Of a stretch of 64,000 nucleotides of DNA, positions 52,352 to 61,800 are shown piece after piece. The translations under genes and the position numbers were made by a program. The stretch lies in NCBI RefSeq assembly GCF_031846245.1, contig NZ_JAVRIC010000015.1, positions 29,346-93,345 on the forward strand. Direction: 5' to 3'. Every line of letters starts with the position of its first letter. Position 1 is the stretch's first letter. The notes under the pieces are model-generated. The model did not search any database, was not told the origin of the DNA, and saw nothing but the letters and a program-made list of their open reading frames with translations. Origin of the DNA: Banduia mediterranea (GTDB taxonomy: Bacteria; Pseudomonadota; Gammaproteobacteria; Nevskiales; Nevskiaceae).

Positions 52352-53689
52352 TCAAGGTTTGGCAAACCGCGTCAGGCTGCGCGGTGTGAAATACCCCGGT
52401 CTCTGGTTCCAGTCATATTCGATCATGTCACGCTCTTCGTTGGTCATGTTCATGATGACGTAGCGCCGCGACTGCAGGTCGTAGTGGATCTGCAGACCGT
52501 TGATCACCACAGGCACGTTCGCGAAGGTGACGGCGTGAGCTTCCGAGGTTCGCCAGAACTGATCGCGTTCATCATAGATGTCCTCCATCAGTACCAGCCA
52601 GGAATCCTCGTCGAGATAGAAGCTGCGCGTCTTGTAGCGGTGGCGGACGCCGTTGCGGACCTGAGCCTCGATAACCCAGACGCGGTGCAGCTCGTAGCGG
52701 GCAATGTCCTGATTGAGATGGCCGGGCTGGATCAGGTCGTCGTAATCGATGCCGTTACTGTAGAGCGCGTAACTGTTGTAGGGAACCAGCATTTCGCGCT
52801 TTCCGATGAGCCTGATGGTGTAGCGGTCAAGCGGTCCGTTGAACATGTCGATCTGATCGTGCGTGACCAGCCCTTCGAACAGGGGATTGTCATAACCCAC
52901 TTCACCGACTCGGCGCACGCGGCCGACTCCGTTGTTGTAGATCCACAGGCCGGTCTGGTTTCTTATGCGGTCGATCGGCACGTGCAGCAATGCGGCTTCG
53001 CCGGCCTTGGTCGCCGGCGCGACGGTTTTGGTCATCGCATACAGATTGCGGTTGTCCAGTTCCTCGAGCTTCGTGTCGGGGTTGTTGTAGACATAGGTGA
53101 GTTCCAGGTAGTCACGTTCGACCACATGGCCGCCATTGGGCTGCACAATGGCGTTGTTGAGGTAGCCGCGATAGCCGCGAGTGTTGTAACGCATGATGTG
53201 GTTCCACATCACCTCGGTGCCGTTCTCCGGAATCGGAAACGGGAAACCGCGCGCGGTGCAGCAGAAGCCGTAGCCGTTGTCGGTGAGTTCGACCTTGGTC
53301 GCGTTGCCGATTGTTGCCTGATACAGCCAGTCGGGATACGAGGCGCTGCGGTGACTCGGGTAGACCTTCATCTTGTACGTCTTGGGGAAGGTTCGGAACA
53401 GGGCCTTGTGGCCTTCCGAAAGCAAATCCGAGTACTGATCCAGATTGGACGCGGTGATGGTGTAGAGCGGCCTTTCGTCCGCGTAGGGGTTGTCGCCACG
53501 CGCCATGTGGGACTGTTTCAGGCCGCCGTCCCAGGCCGGAATCCTGCCTTGCGCGTTGCCGGCGCGTAGTGCGCCGACCGGCGTCAGGCTTTTGCCGAGG
53601 GCGGCGGCCCGTTCGGCATCGACCTTGGCTGAGGCTGTCCCGCAAACCAGCAGGGCACAGCAGGCGAGTCGGTGGAGATTCGTTGTCAT
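52352..53689 (-). CDS. DUF1329 exported protein
   Basis: 445 residues. ATG 53689 has GAGGAG 6 bp upstream and starts a signal peptide (HRLACCALLVCGTASAKVDA). DUF1329 landmarks are GKSLTPVGALRAGN, IPAWDGGL, PRGYRGYLNNAIVQPNGGHV-like residues, and the C-terminal LEDIYDERDQFWR and YDWNQRPGYFTPRSL. DUF1329 proteins are outer-membrane-associated LolB-like folds often paired with DUF1302 and RND genes in hydrophobic-substrate metabolism. No such partner is adjacent here. A truncated TetR gene lies upstream on the same strand. Confidence 0.9.
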   Translation of the reverse strand: MTTNLHRLACCALLVCGTASAKVDAERAAALGKSLTPVGALRAGNAQGRIPAWDGGLKQSHMARGDNPYADERPLYTITASNLDQYSDLLSEGHKALFRTFPKTYKMKVYPSHRSASYPDWLYQATIGNATKVELTDNGYGFCCTARGFPFPIPENGTEVMWNHIMRYNTRGYRGYLNNAIVQPNGGHVVERDYLELTYVYNNPDTKLEELDNRNLYAMTKTVAPATKAGEAALLHVPIDRIRNQTGLWIYNNGVGRVRRVGEVGYDNPLFEGLVTHDQIDMFNGPLDRYTIRLIGKREMLVPYNSYALYSNGIDYDDLIQPGHLNQDIARYELHRVWVIEAQVRNGVRHRYKTRSFYLDEDSWLVLMEDIYDERDQFWRTSEAHAVTFANVPVVINGLQIHYDLQSRRYVIMNMTNEERDMIEYDWNQRPGYFTPRSLTRFAKP

Positions 53690-53784
53690 GGGCGCTCCTC
53701 GTGGCGGCCGCCGCTGCCGCACGGCACTGTGCCGCTGTTTGCGTGTCGCCGACCTGAACCTCGGATATTGCTTTCGCTTTGGGC

Positions 53785-54345
53785 TCAAAGCGAGTGGGTC
53801 AGCCCGATCAGATCCTCGTTGCCGGCGTAGGCGCGGAACAGTGTGCGCGCCAGCACGGCCAGTATGCGCTGCACCTCATCCGGCGACTGGTGACGCATCG
53901 GCAGAACCACGGCCTCGACCAAGGCGATGATCGCGCGCGACATGTCCTCGACATCGGAGCCCAGGTCGAATTGACCCTGCTGCGCGCCGAGTCTCAGTGT
54001 CTGTTCGATGATGTCACGCGCCCTGGTCTCGAAGACGGTCTGCGCGTCGATGAAGCGCGCGGCCTCCGGGCGGGACGGAATCAGCCAGAAGCCGGCGATG
54101 CCGCGCTGCACACGCGGGTCGTCCAGGAACCGCCGCAGGCCCTCGAACAATTGGAGAATGCGCGGGACGGCGTCGCTCTGCGCGTCCATCGGATCGAAGA
54201 TGTGCTGATTGAAGATCGCGTGCAGGCGTTGCAGACACTCCAGAAACAGCGGCTCCTTGCCACTGTAGTGCCAATACCGCGCGCCCTTGCTGAGCTTGGC
54301 GTGCTTGACGATGTCGCCGATCGAAACGCCTTCGTAGCCGAAGCG
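53785..54345 (-). pseudogene. TetR-family regulator lacking its first helix
   Basis: Recognisable sequence starts near 54342 with FGYEGVSIGDIVKHAKLSKG and ARYWHYSGKEPLFLECL, the core helix-turn-helix of TetR, followed by a normal ligand-binding domain (TVFETRARDIIEQTLRLGAQ; MSRAIIALVEAVVLPM) to the stop at 53785. The usual 15-20 residue first helix is missing; the open frame runs on into the psp terminator with unrelated sequence, and no other frame supplies it. DNA binding is therefore doubtful. It may once have controlled the downstream DUF1329 gene. Confidence 0.65.
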
Positions 54346-54395
54346 GCAGGGCTGGCGATTCGGTCTGGACTTGCGGCTTGCCGTCCCCTCCAAAC

Positions 54396-54423
54396 AAGAC
54401 AAGCGCCCGAAGGCGCTCGTCTT
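54396..54423 (-). terminator. Terminator of the psp operon
   Basis: AAGACAAGCGCC (54396-54407) and GGCGCTCGTCTT (54412-54423) form a 12-bp stem with one G-U pair around a CGAA loop (TTCG on the minus strand). It lies 18 bp after the pspC stop and is followed on the minus strand by TTGTTT-like sequence. Confidence 0.8.
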
Positions 54424-54440
54424 CAACTCAGGCTTGCGGC

Positions 54441-54839
54441 TCAGGCTTCGAGCTTGCGGAACTCGCGACGCAGCTCGAACTCTTCCGAGGTCACGCATTC
54501 CTCCAGCGCCACCAGGCGCTGTTCGAGGCGCCGGAAGCGCTCGCGCGCGTCGCCACGCGCCTTGGTCGCAAAGCCGTTGCCGATGGGGCTGTTCGACCGT
54601 GTCGATCGCTCGTTCGAGCGCGCCGCGTCACCATGTTCACCGCGCTCCATCACATACCAGAGCACTGCGTAGCCGACGAAGGCGATCGGCCCGAAGATGA
54701 AGATCGTTGCGAGTACGACCAGTACACGAATCAGGCGGACGTTCCAATCGAAATAGTCCGCGAACCCCGCGCAGACCCCGGCGACCATGCCGCTGGCGGG
54801 GATACGCCGCAGGCGGGACCAGAACTCTCTATCGATCAT
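54441..54839 (-). CDS. pspC: Phage shock protein C
   Basis: 132 residues. ATG 54839 is chosen because MIDREFWSRLRRIPASGMVA begins the PspC domain; an upstream in-frame ATG lies inside pspB. The domain has GMVAGVCAGFADYFDWNVRL and a membrane helix (VLVVLATIFIFGPIAFVGYA). The C-terminal 45 residues are a charged helix (RERFRRLEQRLVALEECVTS), longer than in the 119-residue E. coli protein. PspC senses envelope stress with PspB and recruits PspA. It overlaps pspB by 11 bp. Confidence 0.9.
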   Translation of the reverse strand: MIDREFWSRLRRIPASGMVAGVCAGFADYFDWNVRLIRVLVVLATIFIFGPIAFVGYAVLWYVMERGEHGDAARSNERSTRSNSPIGNGFATKARGDARERFRRLEQRLVALEECVTSEEFELRREFRKLEA

Positions 54840-55071
54840 CTCGTTTTCTCCAGTCCGGGACTTCTGCATCCAGAATCGTTTCCAGAGCCTGGACGCGCCG
54901 TTCCATCTTTTCAGCCATTTGTTCGAACTCGACCTGACTCCCCAGCCGGCTGCTGCGGTCGGCAGAGTCCTCCTGCCGACGCTTCGACCGGTAGTGCAGG
55001 ACGATCCAGACGATCAGCACCGGCGTCGCGAAAGCGCTGAGAACCGCGATCAAGCCTGTTAGATCTTCCAC
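54829..55071 (-). CDS. pspB: Phage shock protein B
   Basis: 80 residues from GTG 55071, preceded by GGAG; a TTG at 55083 is an alternative. One N-terminal membrane helix (LIAVLSAFATPVLIVWIVLH) is followed by a basic patch (YRSKRRQ) and a coiled coil (EFEQMAEKMERRVQALETIL). This is the size and layout of PspB (74 in E. coli), the inner-membrane partner of PspC. It lies 30 bp after pspA and overlaps pspC. Confidence 0.87.
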   Translation of the reverse strand: MEDLTGLIAVLSAFATPVLIVWIVLHYRSKRRQEDSADRSSRLGSQVEFEQMAEKMERRVQALETILDAEVPDWRKRDDR

Positions 55072-55101
55072 ACCCCTCTCCAAAACACCCGTGACGGGCG
55101 A

Positions 55102-55785
55102 TTAGTCTTTTGATTCGTTCGCGGTCTTGGTGCCCAGCTTGGCCTTGAGCGCAGCCAGTTCCGCATCGACCTTTTCGCTGGTTTCCAACTCGGCGAACTC
55201 CTGCTGCAAGGTCTTGGCGTTACCGACATCGTACGACTCGACCTGCGCTTCGATGGTGTCGATGCGGCTCTCGTACTGTTCGAACTTGAGCATGGCGTCG
55301 GTCATGCGCCGGTCACTGACCTGCTGCTTGACCTTGAGACGTGAGGCGGCAGACGTCTGGCGCATGATAATCGCTTTCTGGCGACTCTTCGCATCCGCCA
55401 GCTTCGCCTTGAGCTTGCCGGTGTCATCCTCGAGCTTGCTCAGCTCTTCGGCCACGTGGCCAAGCTCCTTCTCCAGGTCCGCGGCGCGTTCCTCGGCGCG
55501 TGTCCGGGCCAGCAGGGCAGCCCGGGCGAGATCCTCGCGGTCCTTGGAGATGGCCAGTTCGGCCTTCTTTTCCCAGTCTGCGGCTTCGGCGCGAAGCGTG
55601 TTGACGTTGCGCTGGATTTCCTTCTTGCGCGCGATGCTGCGAACCGACGTGGAGCGCACTTCCACCAGCGTGTCCTCCATCTCCTGAATGATCAGCCGGA
55701 CCATCTTCTCCGGGTCTTCTGCCTTGTCGAGCATGGCGTGGACGTTGGAGTTCATGATGTCGGAGATTCTTGAAAAAATGCCCAT
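55102..55785 (-). CDS. pspA: Phage shock protein A
   Basis: 227 residues (E. coli 222), wholly helical as in ESCRT-III-like PspA. It begins MGIFSRISDIMNSNVHAMLD and continues LIQEMEDTLVEVRSTSVRSI, with long coiled coil to the C-terminus. PspA binds damaged inner membrane and also inhibits the activator PspF until stress occurs. It is the second gene of the operon, 36 bp after a small secreted-protein gene, and is followed by pspB and pspC. Confidence 0.95.
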   Translation of the reverse strand: MGIFSRISDIMNSNVHAMLDKAEDPEKMVRLIIQEMEDTLVEVRSTSVRSIARKKEIQRNVNTLRAEAADWEKKAELAISKDREDLARAALLARTRAEERAADLEKELGHVAEELSKLEDDTGKLKAKLADAKSRQKAIIMRQTSAASRLKVKQQVSDRRMTDAMLKFEQYESRIDTIEAQVESYDVGNAKTLQQEFAELETSEKVDAELAALKAKLGTKTANESKD

Positions 55786-55821
55786 GGTCTTACCTCGATT
55801 GAAATGCGAACGGTGCGGCGG

Positions 55822-56091
55822 TCAGTTGATTTGATCCGTACCCGGCTCGGCGGGCACGGCGGGCTCCAGTTCCGCCGGAGGCTCGGGAACGAAAAGCTGA
55901 ATCCGATCGCTGAGTTCCGCCACGAAACGCTGGCGAAGCTCGGCGAGTGCGGCATTGCCCTGCGCGGCGATGTACTGTCCAATACCGGTGGCGGCACGGC
56001 CCGAAAGACTCGCGTCGGCGGCATGGGCCGCAAACGAGGACAGGGCCAGTACGGTGGCGGCGGTCATCAGGGAAGTGCGCTTGATCGACAT
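55822..56091 (-). CDS. Small secreted protein leading the psp operon
   Basis: 89 residues, not recognised. AAGGAG precedes the ATG. A signal peptide is clear (LMTAATVLALSSFAAHAADA). The mature part is a short helix-rich segment (GNAALAELRQRFVAELSDRI) and a Pro/Glu-rich tail (PEPPAELEPAVPAEPG). It lies between the sigma-54 promoter and pspA, so it should be the most strongly induced gene of the operon. E. coli has no such periplasmic leader gene before pspA. A stress signal or chaperone in the periplasm is possible, but unproven. Confidence 0.7.
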   Translation of the reverse strand: MSIKRTSLMTAATVLALSSFAAHAADASLSGRAATGIGQYIAAQGNAALAELRQRFVAELSDRIQLFVPEPPAELEPAVPAEPGTDQIN

Positions 56092-56138
56092 CGTGTTTCT
56101 CCTTGGGTGTTGCGTTCTTGCCTTTGTGCCATCTTTAT

Positions 56139-56154
56139 TGCCAAGGGCGTGCCA
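56139..56154 (-). promoter_or_regulatory. Sigma-54 promoter of the psp operon
   Basis: On the minus strand TGGCACGCCCTTGGCA has GG and GC separated by exactly 10 bp, matching the -24/-12 consensus TGGCACG-N4-TTGCW with one change. It lies about 48 bp before the first psp gene. PspF, encoded divergently, is a sigma-54 activator, so the assignment is strongly supported by context. Confidence 0.85.
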
Positions 56155-56168
56155 AACTCGATAATTAG

Positions 56169-56181
56169 TTTCAACTTGTTG
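56169..56181 (+). promoter_or_regulatory. IHF-like site between psp promoter and pspF
   Basis: TTTCAACTTGTTG matches the IHF consensus WATCAA-N4-TTR at all but one defined position, in an AT-rich stretch (56155-56220). It sits just upstream of the sigma-54 promoter, where IHF bends DNA in the E. coli psp control region. Single-consensus IHF calls are weak on their own. Confidence 0.45.
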
Positions 56182-56303
56182 TATTAGTTGACATTATTAT
56201 AAAACCGCAGGCCTTGAAAGCAGCCGTGTGGCGTCGATGAATGGCGAGTTATTCCCAATGTGTGGTAGAAATCGCCGATCCTTGATAATTATGGCGAACT
56301 GCC

Positions 56304-57371
56304 TTGCTCAGAGACGATCCGGATCCGATTCTCGGTCAGGCCGATGCCTTTCTTGCGGTGCTGGAACGCGTGTCCCGCGTGGCGCCGTTGTCCAAGCCCG
56401 TGCTGATCATCGGTGAGCGGGGAACCGGCAAGGAACTGATCGCCAACCGTCTGCATTTCCTGTCGGAACGCTGGCAGCGACCGTTCATCAAGTTCAACTG
56501 CGCGGCGCTCAACGAGGAGTTGCTGGAATCCGAACTGTTCGGCCACGTAGCGGGTGCCTATACCGGCGCGACACGGCCACGTACCGGCCGGTTCGAAATG
56601 GCCAGCGGCGGGTCGATCTTCATCGACGAACTGTCCTCGATGTCGATGCGGCTTCAGGAAAAGTTGCTGCGTGTCATCGAGTACGGCGAATACGAACGGG
56701 TGGGTTCCAGCGAAACCCTGAAGACCGATGTGCGGCTGATCGGGGCGGCAAACGTCGATCTTCCGGCGCTCGCGCGCACCGGCCGCTTCCGCGAGGATTT
56801 GCTGGACCGGCTTTCATTCGACGTGGTCACGCTGCCGCCGCTGCGCCAGCGGCAGGATGACATCATGCTGCTGGCGCAACGTTTCGGCGAGAACATGGCG
56901 CGGGAGCTGGGCTTCGAGTACTTCGCCGGCTATGCGCCCAAGGCGCAGCAGCAACTGCTCGACTACGAGTGGCCGGGCAACGTACGTGAATTGCGCAACG
57001 TGGTGGAACGCACGGTCTATCGCAGCGACAGCCCGAAGCGGCCGATCGAGCGCATCGAGATTGATCCCTTTGCTTCGCCGTTTCGGCCGCCACCGCCGCC
57101 ACCGCCGCCTGAGCAGACGCCGCTCAGGCCGGATGCCGTCACCGCCCGGGTTTCAGATGCAGGGCCGCGTACGGACAGCGCTGGCGCTGCGCCGACACCG
57201 AAATTTCCCTTGGACTTCAAGGCCGAGGTCGAAATCTTCGAGACCGGTCTGATCAAGGCCGCGATGGAGGAAGCGCGGTTCAACCAGCGCCGCGCCGCCG
57301 AACGGCTGGCCCTGAGCTATCACCAATTTCGGGGCTTGCTGCGCAAGTACAAGTTGCTCGAATCAGACTGA
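56304..57371 (+). CDS. pspF: Psp operon transcriptional activator PspF (sigma-54 dependent)
   Basis: 355 residues, 30 longer than in E. coli. It lacks an N-terminal receiver, as PspF does, and starts at the AAA+ domain: ILGQADAFLAVLERVSRVAP, Walker A GERGTGKE, the sigma-54-contacting loop GAYTGA (Tyr for Phe), Walker B GGSIFIDEL. An unusual eight-proline linker (near residues 260-267) leads to a Fis-type helix-turn-helix (FNQRRAAERLALSYHQFRGL). The start is a TTG without a good ribosome-binding site; ATG 56291 is in another frame. It activates the divergent psp operon and is held inactive by PspA. Confidence 0.92.
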   Translation: MLRDDPDPILGQADAFLAVLERVSRVAPLSKPVLIIGERGTGKELIANRLHFLSERWQRPFIKFNCAALNEELLESELFGHVAGAYTGATRPRTGRFEMASGGSIFIDELSSMSMRLQEKLLRVIEYGEYERVGSSETLKTDVRLIGAANVDLPALARTGRFREDLLDRLSFDVVTLPPLRQRQDDIMLLAQRFGENMARELGFEYFAGYAPKAQQQLLDYEWPGNVRELRNVVERTVYRSDSPKRPIERIEIDPFASPFRPPPPPPPPEQTPLRPDAVTARVSDAGPRTDSAGAAPTPKFPLDFKAEVEIFETGLIKAAMEEARFNQRRAAERLALSYHQFRGLLRKYKLLESD

Positions 57372-58814
57372 GCGCCGATACCTGCGCCGCAGCACCGCGG
57401 CGCCGCCGAACAGGAGCAGCAGGGCCGGCAGACTGCCGCCATCGCCGTCGTCGGAGGCTTCCTTGCCAATGTCGGCGGCGTCGATGCCGCTGAGGCGGGT
57501 GGTGCCGTTGCCGCTTGGATCGAGCCAGCTGCGAACGCTGCCCGCCGCAGCGGCTGATCCGTTCCAGTGCGCGTAGAAGCGGCCGTACCAGTCGGGTTGG
57601 TCGTTGTCGTTGGTGCCGAGGATGTTGCACTGCGCTTCGCCGCCGGTGAGCGTGCCGACCAGGCGGTGCTCCGGGTTGAACAGGGCAGATCCTGAGGAGC
57701 CGCCTTCGGTCACGCCGATGTCCCAATTGCCGATGCGGATGTAGTTGGCGCTGGTGTCTGTAGTGTCCGAGCCGTAATCGGTGATGGTGGTCGCGTCGTA
57801 TTCAACACTGATCGCTTTTTCATCTCCCTGAGGATGGTGGATGCCGATCGCGCTCGTCGGCGCGGCGTTGCTGCGGTCCCAGCCCGCGTAGTAGACCTTG
57901 TAGGCGCTGGGCGGCTTCTGGTTGAGTTCCAGCAGCACGAAGTCGGAGTTGAGGCTGTTGGCCCGCAGTGTGGTGCCGAACTGGCTTTGCGAGATATTGC
58001 CGTCGCGTGGTCCGCCGCAGCTTGAGGCCTGGTAGTTCCAGTACAGGACGATGCTGGCCGGATCGCCGACGAAGGCGCCGTTGCTGCTGCGGAAGCAGTG
58101 GTCGGCGGTGAGAAAATAGGGGCGTCCGTCCTGGGCCGTATTGTTGAGCAGGGTGCCGCTGCAGAAGAAGGTTCCCGCGGGCTGGGCCACGGTGTAGCGT
58201 GCAACGGCCCTGATCTGGTCGCGCACCGTGTCGCCGGCCGAGCAGGCAACGTCTTCGTTGCAGCCGCCGGACTTGTAAGCGACCTCGGCCTCGTCGAAGC
58301 TGCGGAAGCCATAGTCGAGGCGCGCGATCGCCAGGCTCAGCGACCCGCGCCGTGCCGCCGGCACTTCGGCCGTCAGCAGCAGCTGCTCGCCCTCGATGAT
58401 CGGGAGCTGCAGCTTTCCATTGCGAACGTCGGCTTGTGTATACGGGCCGTGCGTCTGGGTTGCGTCCAGCGAGCTGACGCTGAGTTGGGCGCCGTCCGGC
58501 AAGCTGAGGTCCGAAAACGCGATGCCGATCGATTGCGCTCCAGCGGCTTCCAGCGGCAGTCGCCATACCGCGGTTCCGTCCACCGTCTCCCATTCGCCAT
58601 CGGCCAGTGTCGGCAAGGGGCCGCTCACGGGTAGAGCCCACAGGGTTGGTCGCGGCGTACCGGCGGGCACGGCCTGTTCGCGACGCAGGGCCGCGGCCAC
58701 GTCGGGACTCGCAAGGCGAGTCATCTGCAGCCGGCTGGCCGGGGTCAAGCTCGCCGCCGTGGCCAGCGGGCAGGTTGCCAGCAGCAGCAGCGAAACCAGG
58801 GACAGATTACGCAC
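57363..58814 (-). CDS. Trypsin-like serine endopeptidase with GlyGly-CTERM anchor
   Basis: 483 residues from GTG 58814. A signal peptide ends near residue 20 and an about 180-residue pro-region follows. The protease core has His239 (LTADHC), Asp291 (NSDFVLLEL) and Ser374 (EGGSSGSALF), with several cysteine pairs, resembling lysyl endopeptidase. The C-terminus is DDGDGGSLPALLLLFGGAAV followed by LRRR, a GlyGly-CTERM sorting signal. It is thus exported by type II secretion and processed by rhombosortase (family knowledge). The last 9 bp overlap the convergent pspF end. Confidence 0.9.
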   Translation of the reverse strand: MRNLSLVSLLLLATCPLATAASLTPASRLQMTRLASPDVAAALRREQAVPAGTPRPTLWALPVSGPLPTLADGEWETVDGTAVWRLPLEAAGAQSIGIAFSDLSLPDGAQLSVSSLDATQTHGPYTQADVRNGKLQLPIIEGEQLLLTAEVPAARRGSLSLAIARLDYGFRSFDEAEVAYKSGGCNEDVACSAGDTVRDQIRAVARYTVAQPAGTFFCSGTLLNNTAQDGRPYFLTADHCFRSSNGAFVGDPASIVLYWNYQASSCGGPRDGNISQSQFGTTLRANSLNSDFVLLELNQKPPSAYKVYYAGWDRSNAAPTSAIGIHHPQGDEKAISVEYDATTITDYGSDTTDTSANYIRIGNWDIGVTEGGSSGSALFNPEHRLVGTLTGGEAQCNILGTNDNDQPDWYGRFYAHWNGSAAAAGSVRSWLDPSGNGTTRLSGIDAADIGKEASDDGDGGSLPALLLLFGGAAVLRRRYRRSV

Positions 58815-58890
58815 GCGCTCTCTTTCGAAAATGTTGGTGCGACGATTCTAGCAGCCCGAGGTGAACCGCAGAGGGTCTTGTCTCAGGACC

Positions 58891-61800
58891 TCATTCCTGG
58901 GGATCAGCCTGTCGCGCCGGCACCGCGGCCTGCTGCTGGGCCAGACGACTTGCACGTTCGCCCGGCGAGCCGGTGCGGCGCGCCAGCAGAGCGTAAAACG
59001 CAGGGACCACAGCCAGCGTCAGCGCGGTGGAGAACAGCACGCCCCAGAACACCACCATGCCCAGATTCTCGCGCGCCTCGGCACCGGCATTGGTGGCCAG
59101 CATCAATGGCACCACGCCGGCGCAGGTGGCCACCGAGGTCATCAGGATCGGCCGCAGCCGGGTACCTGCGGCGTCGATCAGGGCGGCGCGGAATTCCAGG
59201 CCCTGGTCGCGGCGCTGGTTGGCGAATTCCACAATCAGAATGCCGTTCTTGGCGGCGAGCCCGATCAGCATGATGATGCCGATCTCGCTGTAGATGTTGA
59301 GTGTGTAGCCGGACGCGGCAAGAGCGGCGAGGGCGCCGAACACCGCCAGCGGCACCGCCATCATGATCACCAGCGGATGAATCCAGGATTCGAATTGCGC
59401 GGCCAGCACCAGGAACACCACCACCAGCGCCAGTGCAAACGACAGATACAAGGCGCTGCTGGAATCCCGTAGTTCGCGTGATTCGCCGGTGAACGACAGA
59501 CGCGCCGAAGACGGCAGATCCTCGCCGACGATTCGCTCGATGTAGTCGAGCGCCTCGCTGAGCGTGTAGCCGGGCTCCAGTCCGCCTTCGATGGTGATGG
59601 CGCGCAGCCGGTCGACGCGATTGTATTCCGGCGCGCTGGCGACCTCGCGGGTGGTGATCAGGTTGGACAGGGGAATCAGCGAACCGCTGCGCGTGGAGCG
59701 CACATAGATGTTCTGCAGGTCCGATGGGCTGGAGCGGTCGCGGATGCCGGCTTGCAGCAACACGTCGTATTCCTCGCCCTGCTCGATGAAGGTGGTGACG
59801 CGGCGACTGCCGAACATGGTTTCCAGGGTACGGCCGATGGCTTCGACCGGAACGCCGAGGTCGGCGGCGCGCTTGAGATCGATGTCGATCTGAATCTGCG
59901 GCTTGGTCGCCTTGTAGTCGGAATCCAGATCGGTGATCCGCGGATTTTCCTGCCGGATGCGTTCCATCAGCTTGTCGCGCCACTGCGCAAGTTCTTCGTA
60001 GGTGCCGCCGCCAAGCACGAAATTCACCGGCTGGCCGATACGCTGTCCGAAGCTGCCGCGCTGCACGGCGTTGGCGCGCACGCCCGGCAGGGCGCGCAGG
60101 GCCTGGTTGATCTCGCCGGCGATCTCGCCGGTGGAGCGCTCCCGATCTTCCCAGTCGGTCGTGGACGCGAGCACCATGCCGGTGTTGACGACTGACGACG
60201 AGCCGAAGCCCGGCACGCGCACGATCATGCGGTCGACTTCACCTTTGCCGAGCTTGGGCAACAGCATGGATTCGATCTCTGCCATGTAGCGCGAGGTGTA
60301 GTCATAGGTCGCGCCTTCGGGCGCCGTGGCGCGAACGAAGAATTGGCCGCGGTCTTCCTGCGGCGTGACTTCCGCGGGGATCAGCCGAAACAGTACGACG
60401 ATGCCGCCGAGCAGCACGGCCATCACGCCGACGCCGAGCCAGGCCCGGTCGAGCAGCCAACCCAGGTGGCGGTGGTAGTGCAGTCCGATGCGGTCGAGCA
60501 GGCGCAGGAAGGCGCTGGTGAAACGGTCGGGGTGTTGATGCGGCCGCAACAGGGCGGCAGCCATGACTGGTGCCAGCGTCAACGCGACGATGCTGGAGCA
60601 TGCCACCGCGCCGGCCAGTGCCAGCGAGAATTCGCGGAACAGGCGACCGACATTGCCTTGCAGGAACGCCAGCGGGGTGAATACCGCGATCAGCACCAGC
60701 GTGGTTGCGACGACCGCGAAGCCGACTTCGCGTGTGCCGCGATAGGCGGCGAGCAAGGGCGGCTCGCCCAGTTCGATGCGGCGGTGGATGTTCTCGACGA
60801 CCACGATCGCGTCATCCACCACCAGGCCAATCGCCAGCACCAGCGCCAGCATCGTCAGGATGTTGAGCGAGAAGCCCAGCGCCGTCAGCAGGATGAACGA
60901 GGCGATCAGCGAGATCGGAACGGTAACGGCCGGGATCAGCGTGGCGCGCAGGTTGCCGAGGAACAGGAAGATTACGGCGATCACGATCAGGCCGGCTTCC
61001 ACCAGGGTGTGGATCACGGCATTGAGCGAGGCCTCGATGAACAGCGAATAGTCGGTGTTCAGGGCCAGGCGCATGCCGTCCGGAAGATCGGCCGCCACGG
61101 TTGCCATTTCTGCCTTGACCGCGCGTGCGACGCTCAGGGTGTTGGCCTTGGATTGCTTGATGACGCCCAGGCCGATCGCCGGAACGCCGTTGGCGCGGAA
61201 TTCGCTGCGCTGATCCTCGGCGCCGATCTCGACATCGGCGACATCGCCCAGGCGAATCGGGTAACCGTCATCGCCACGACGGATCACCAGGGCTGCGAAT
61301 TCCCGCGGTGTCGTGAACGGCCGTGCGGTGCGCAGGCTGAACTCACGGTCGCTGGATTCCAGGCGTCCGGCCGGCAGCTCCAGATTCTGTGCGCGCAGCG
61401 CGTCCTCGATATCGTTGGCGGTGAGGTTGCGCGCGGCCATGGCCTTGCGGTCCAGCCAGACGCGCATCGAGCGACGGCGTTCGCCGCCAATCCGGATTTG
61501 CGAAACGCCGTCGATCGATCCGAGCCGGTCGATCAGGTAGCGATCGGCGTAGTCGGACATTTCCAGCGGCGACAGCCGGTCGCTGGACAGCACCATCCAG
61601 ATGATCGGGCTGGCATCGGCATCGGCTTTCTCGACCTCGGGTGGATCGGCTTCGTCCGGCAGGTTGTCGAGTACGCGCGAGACGCGGTCGCGCACGTCGT
61701 TGGCGGCGGCATCGATGTCGCGCGACAGATTGAATTCGATCTTGATGCTGGAGCGCCCGTCACGGCTCGAGGATTCGATCGTGCGGATGCCCTCGACGCC

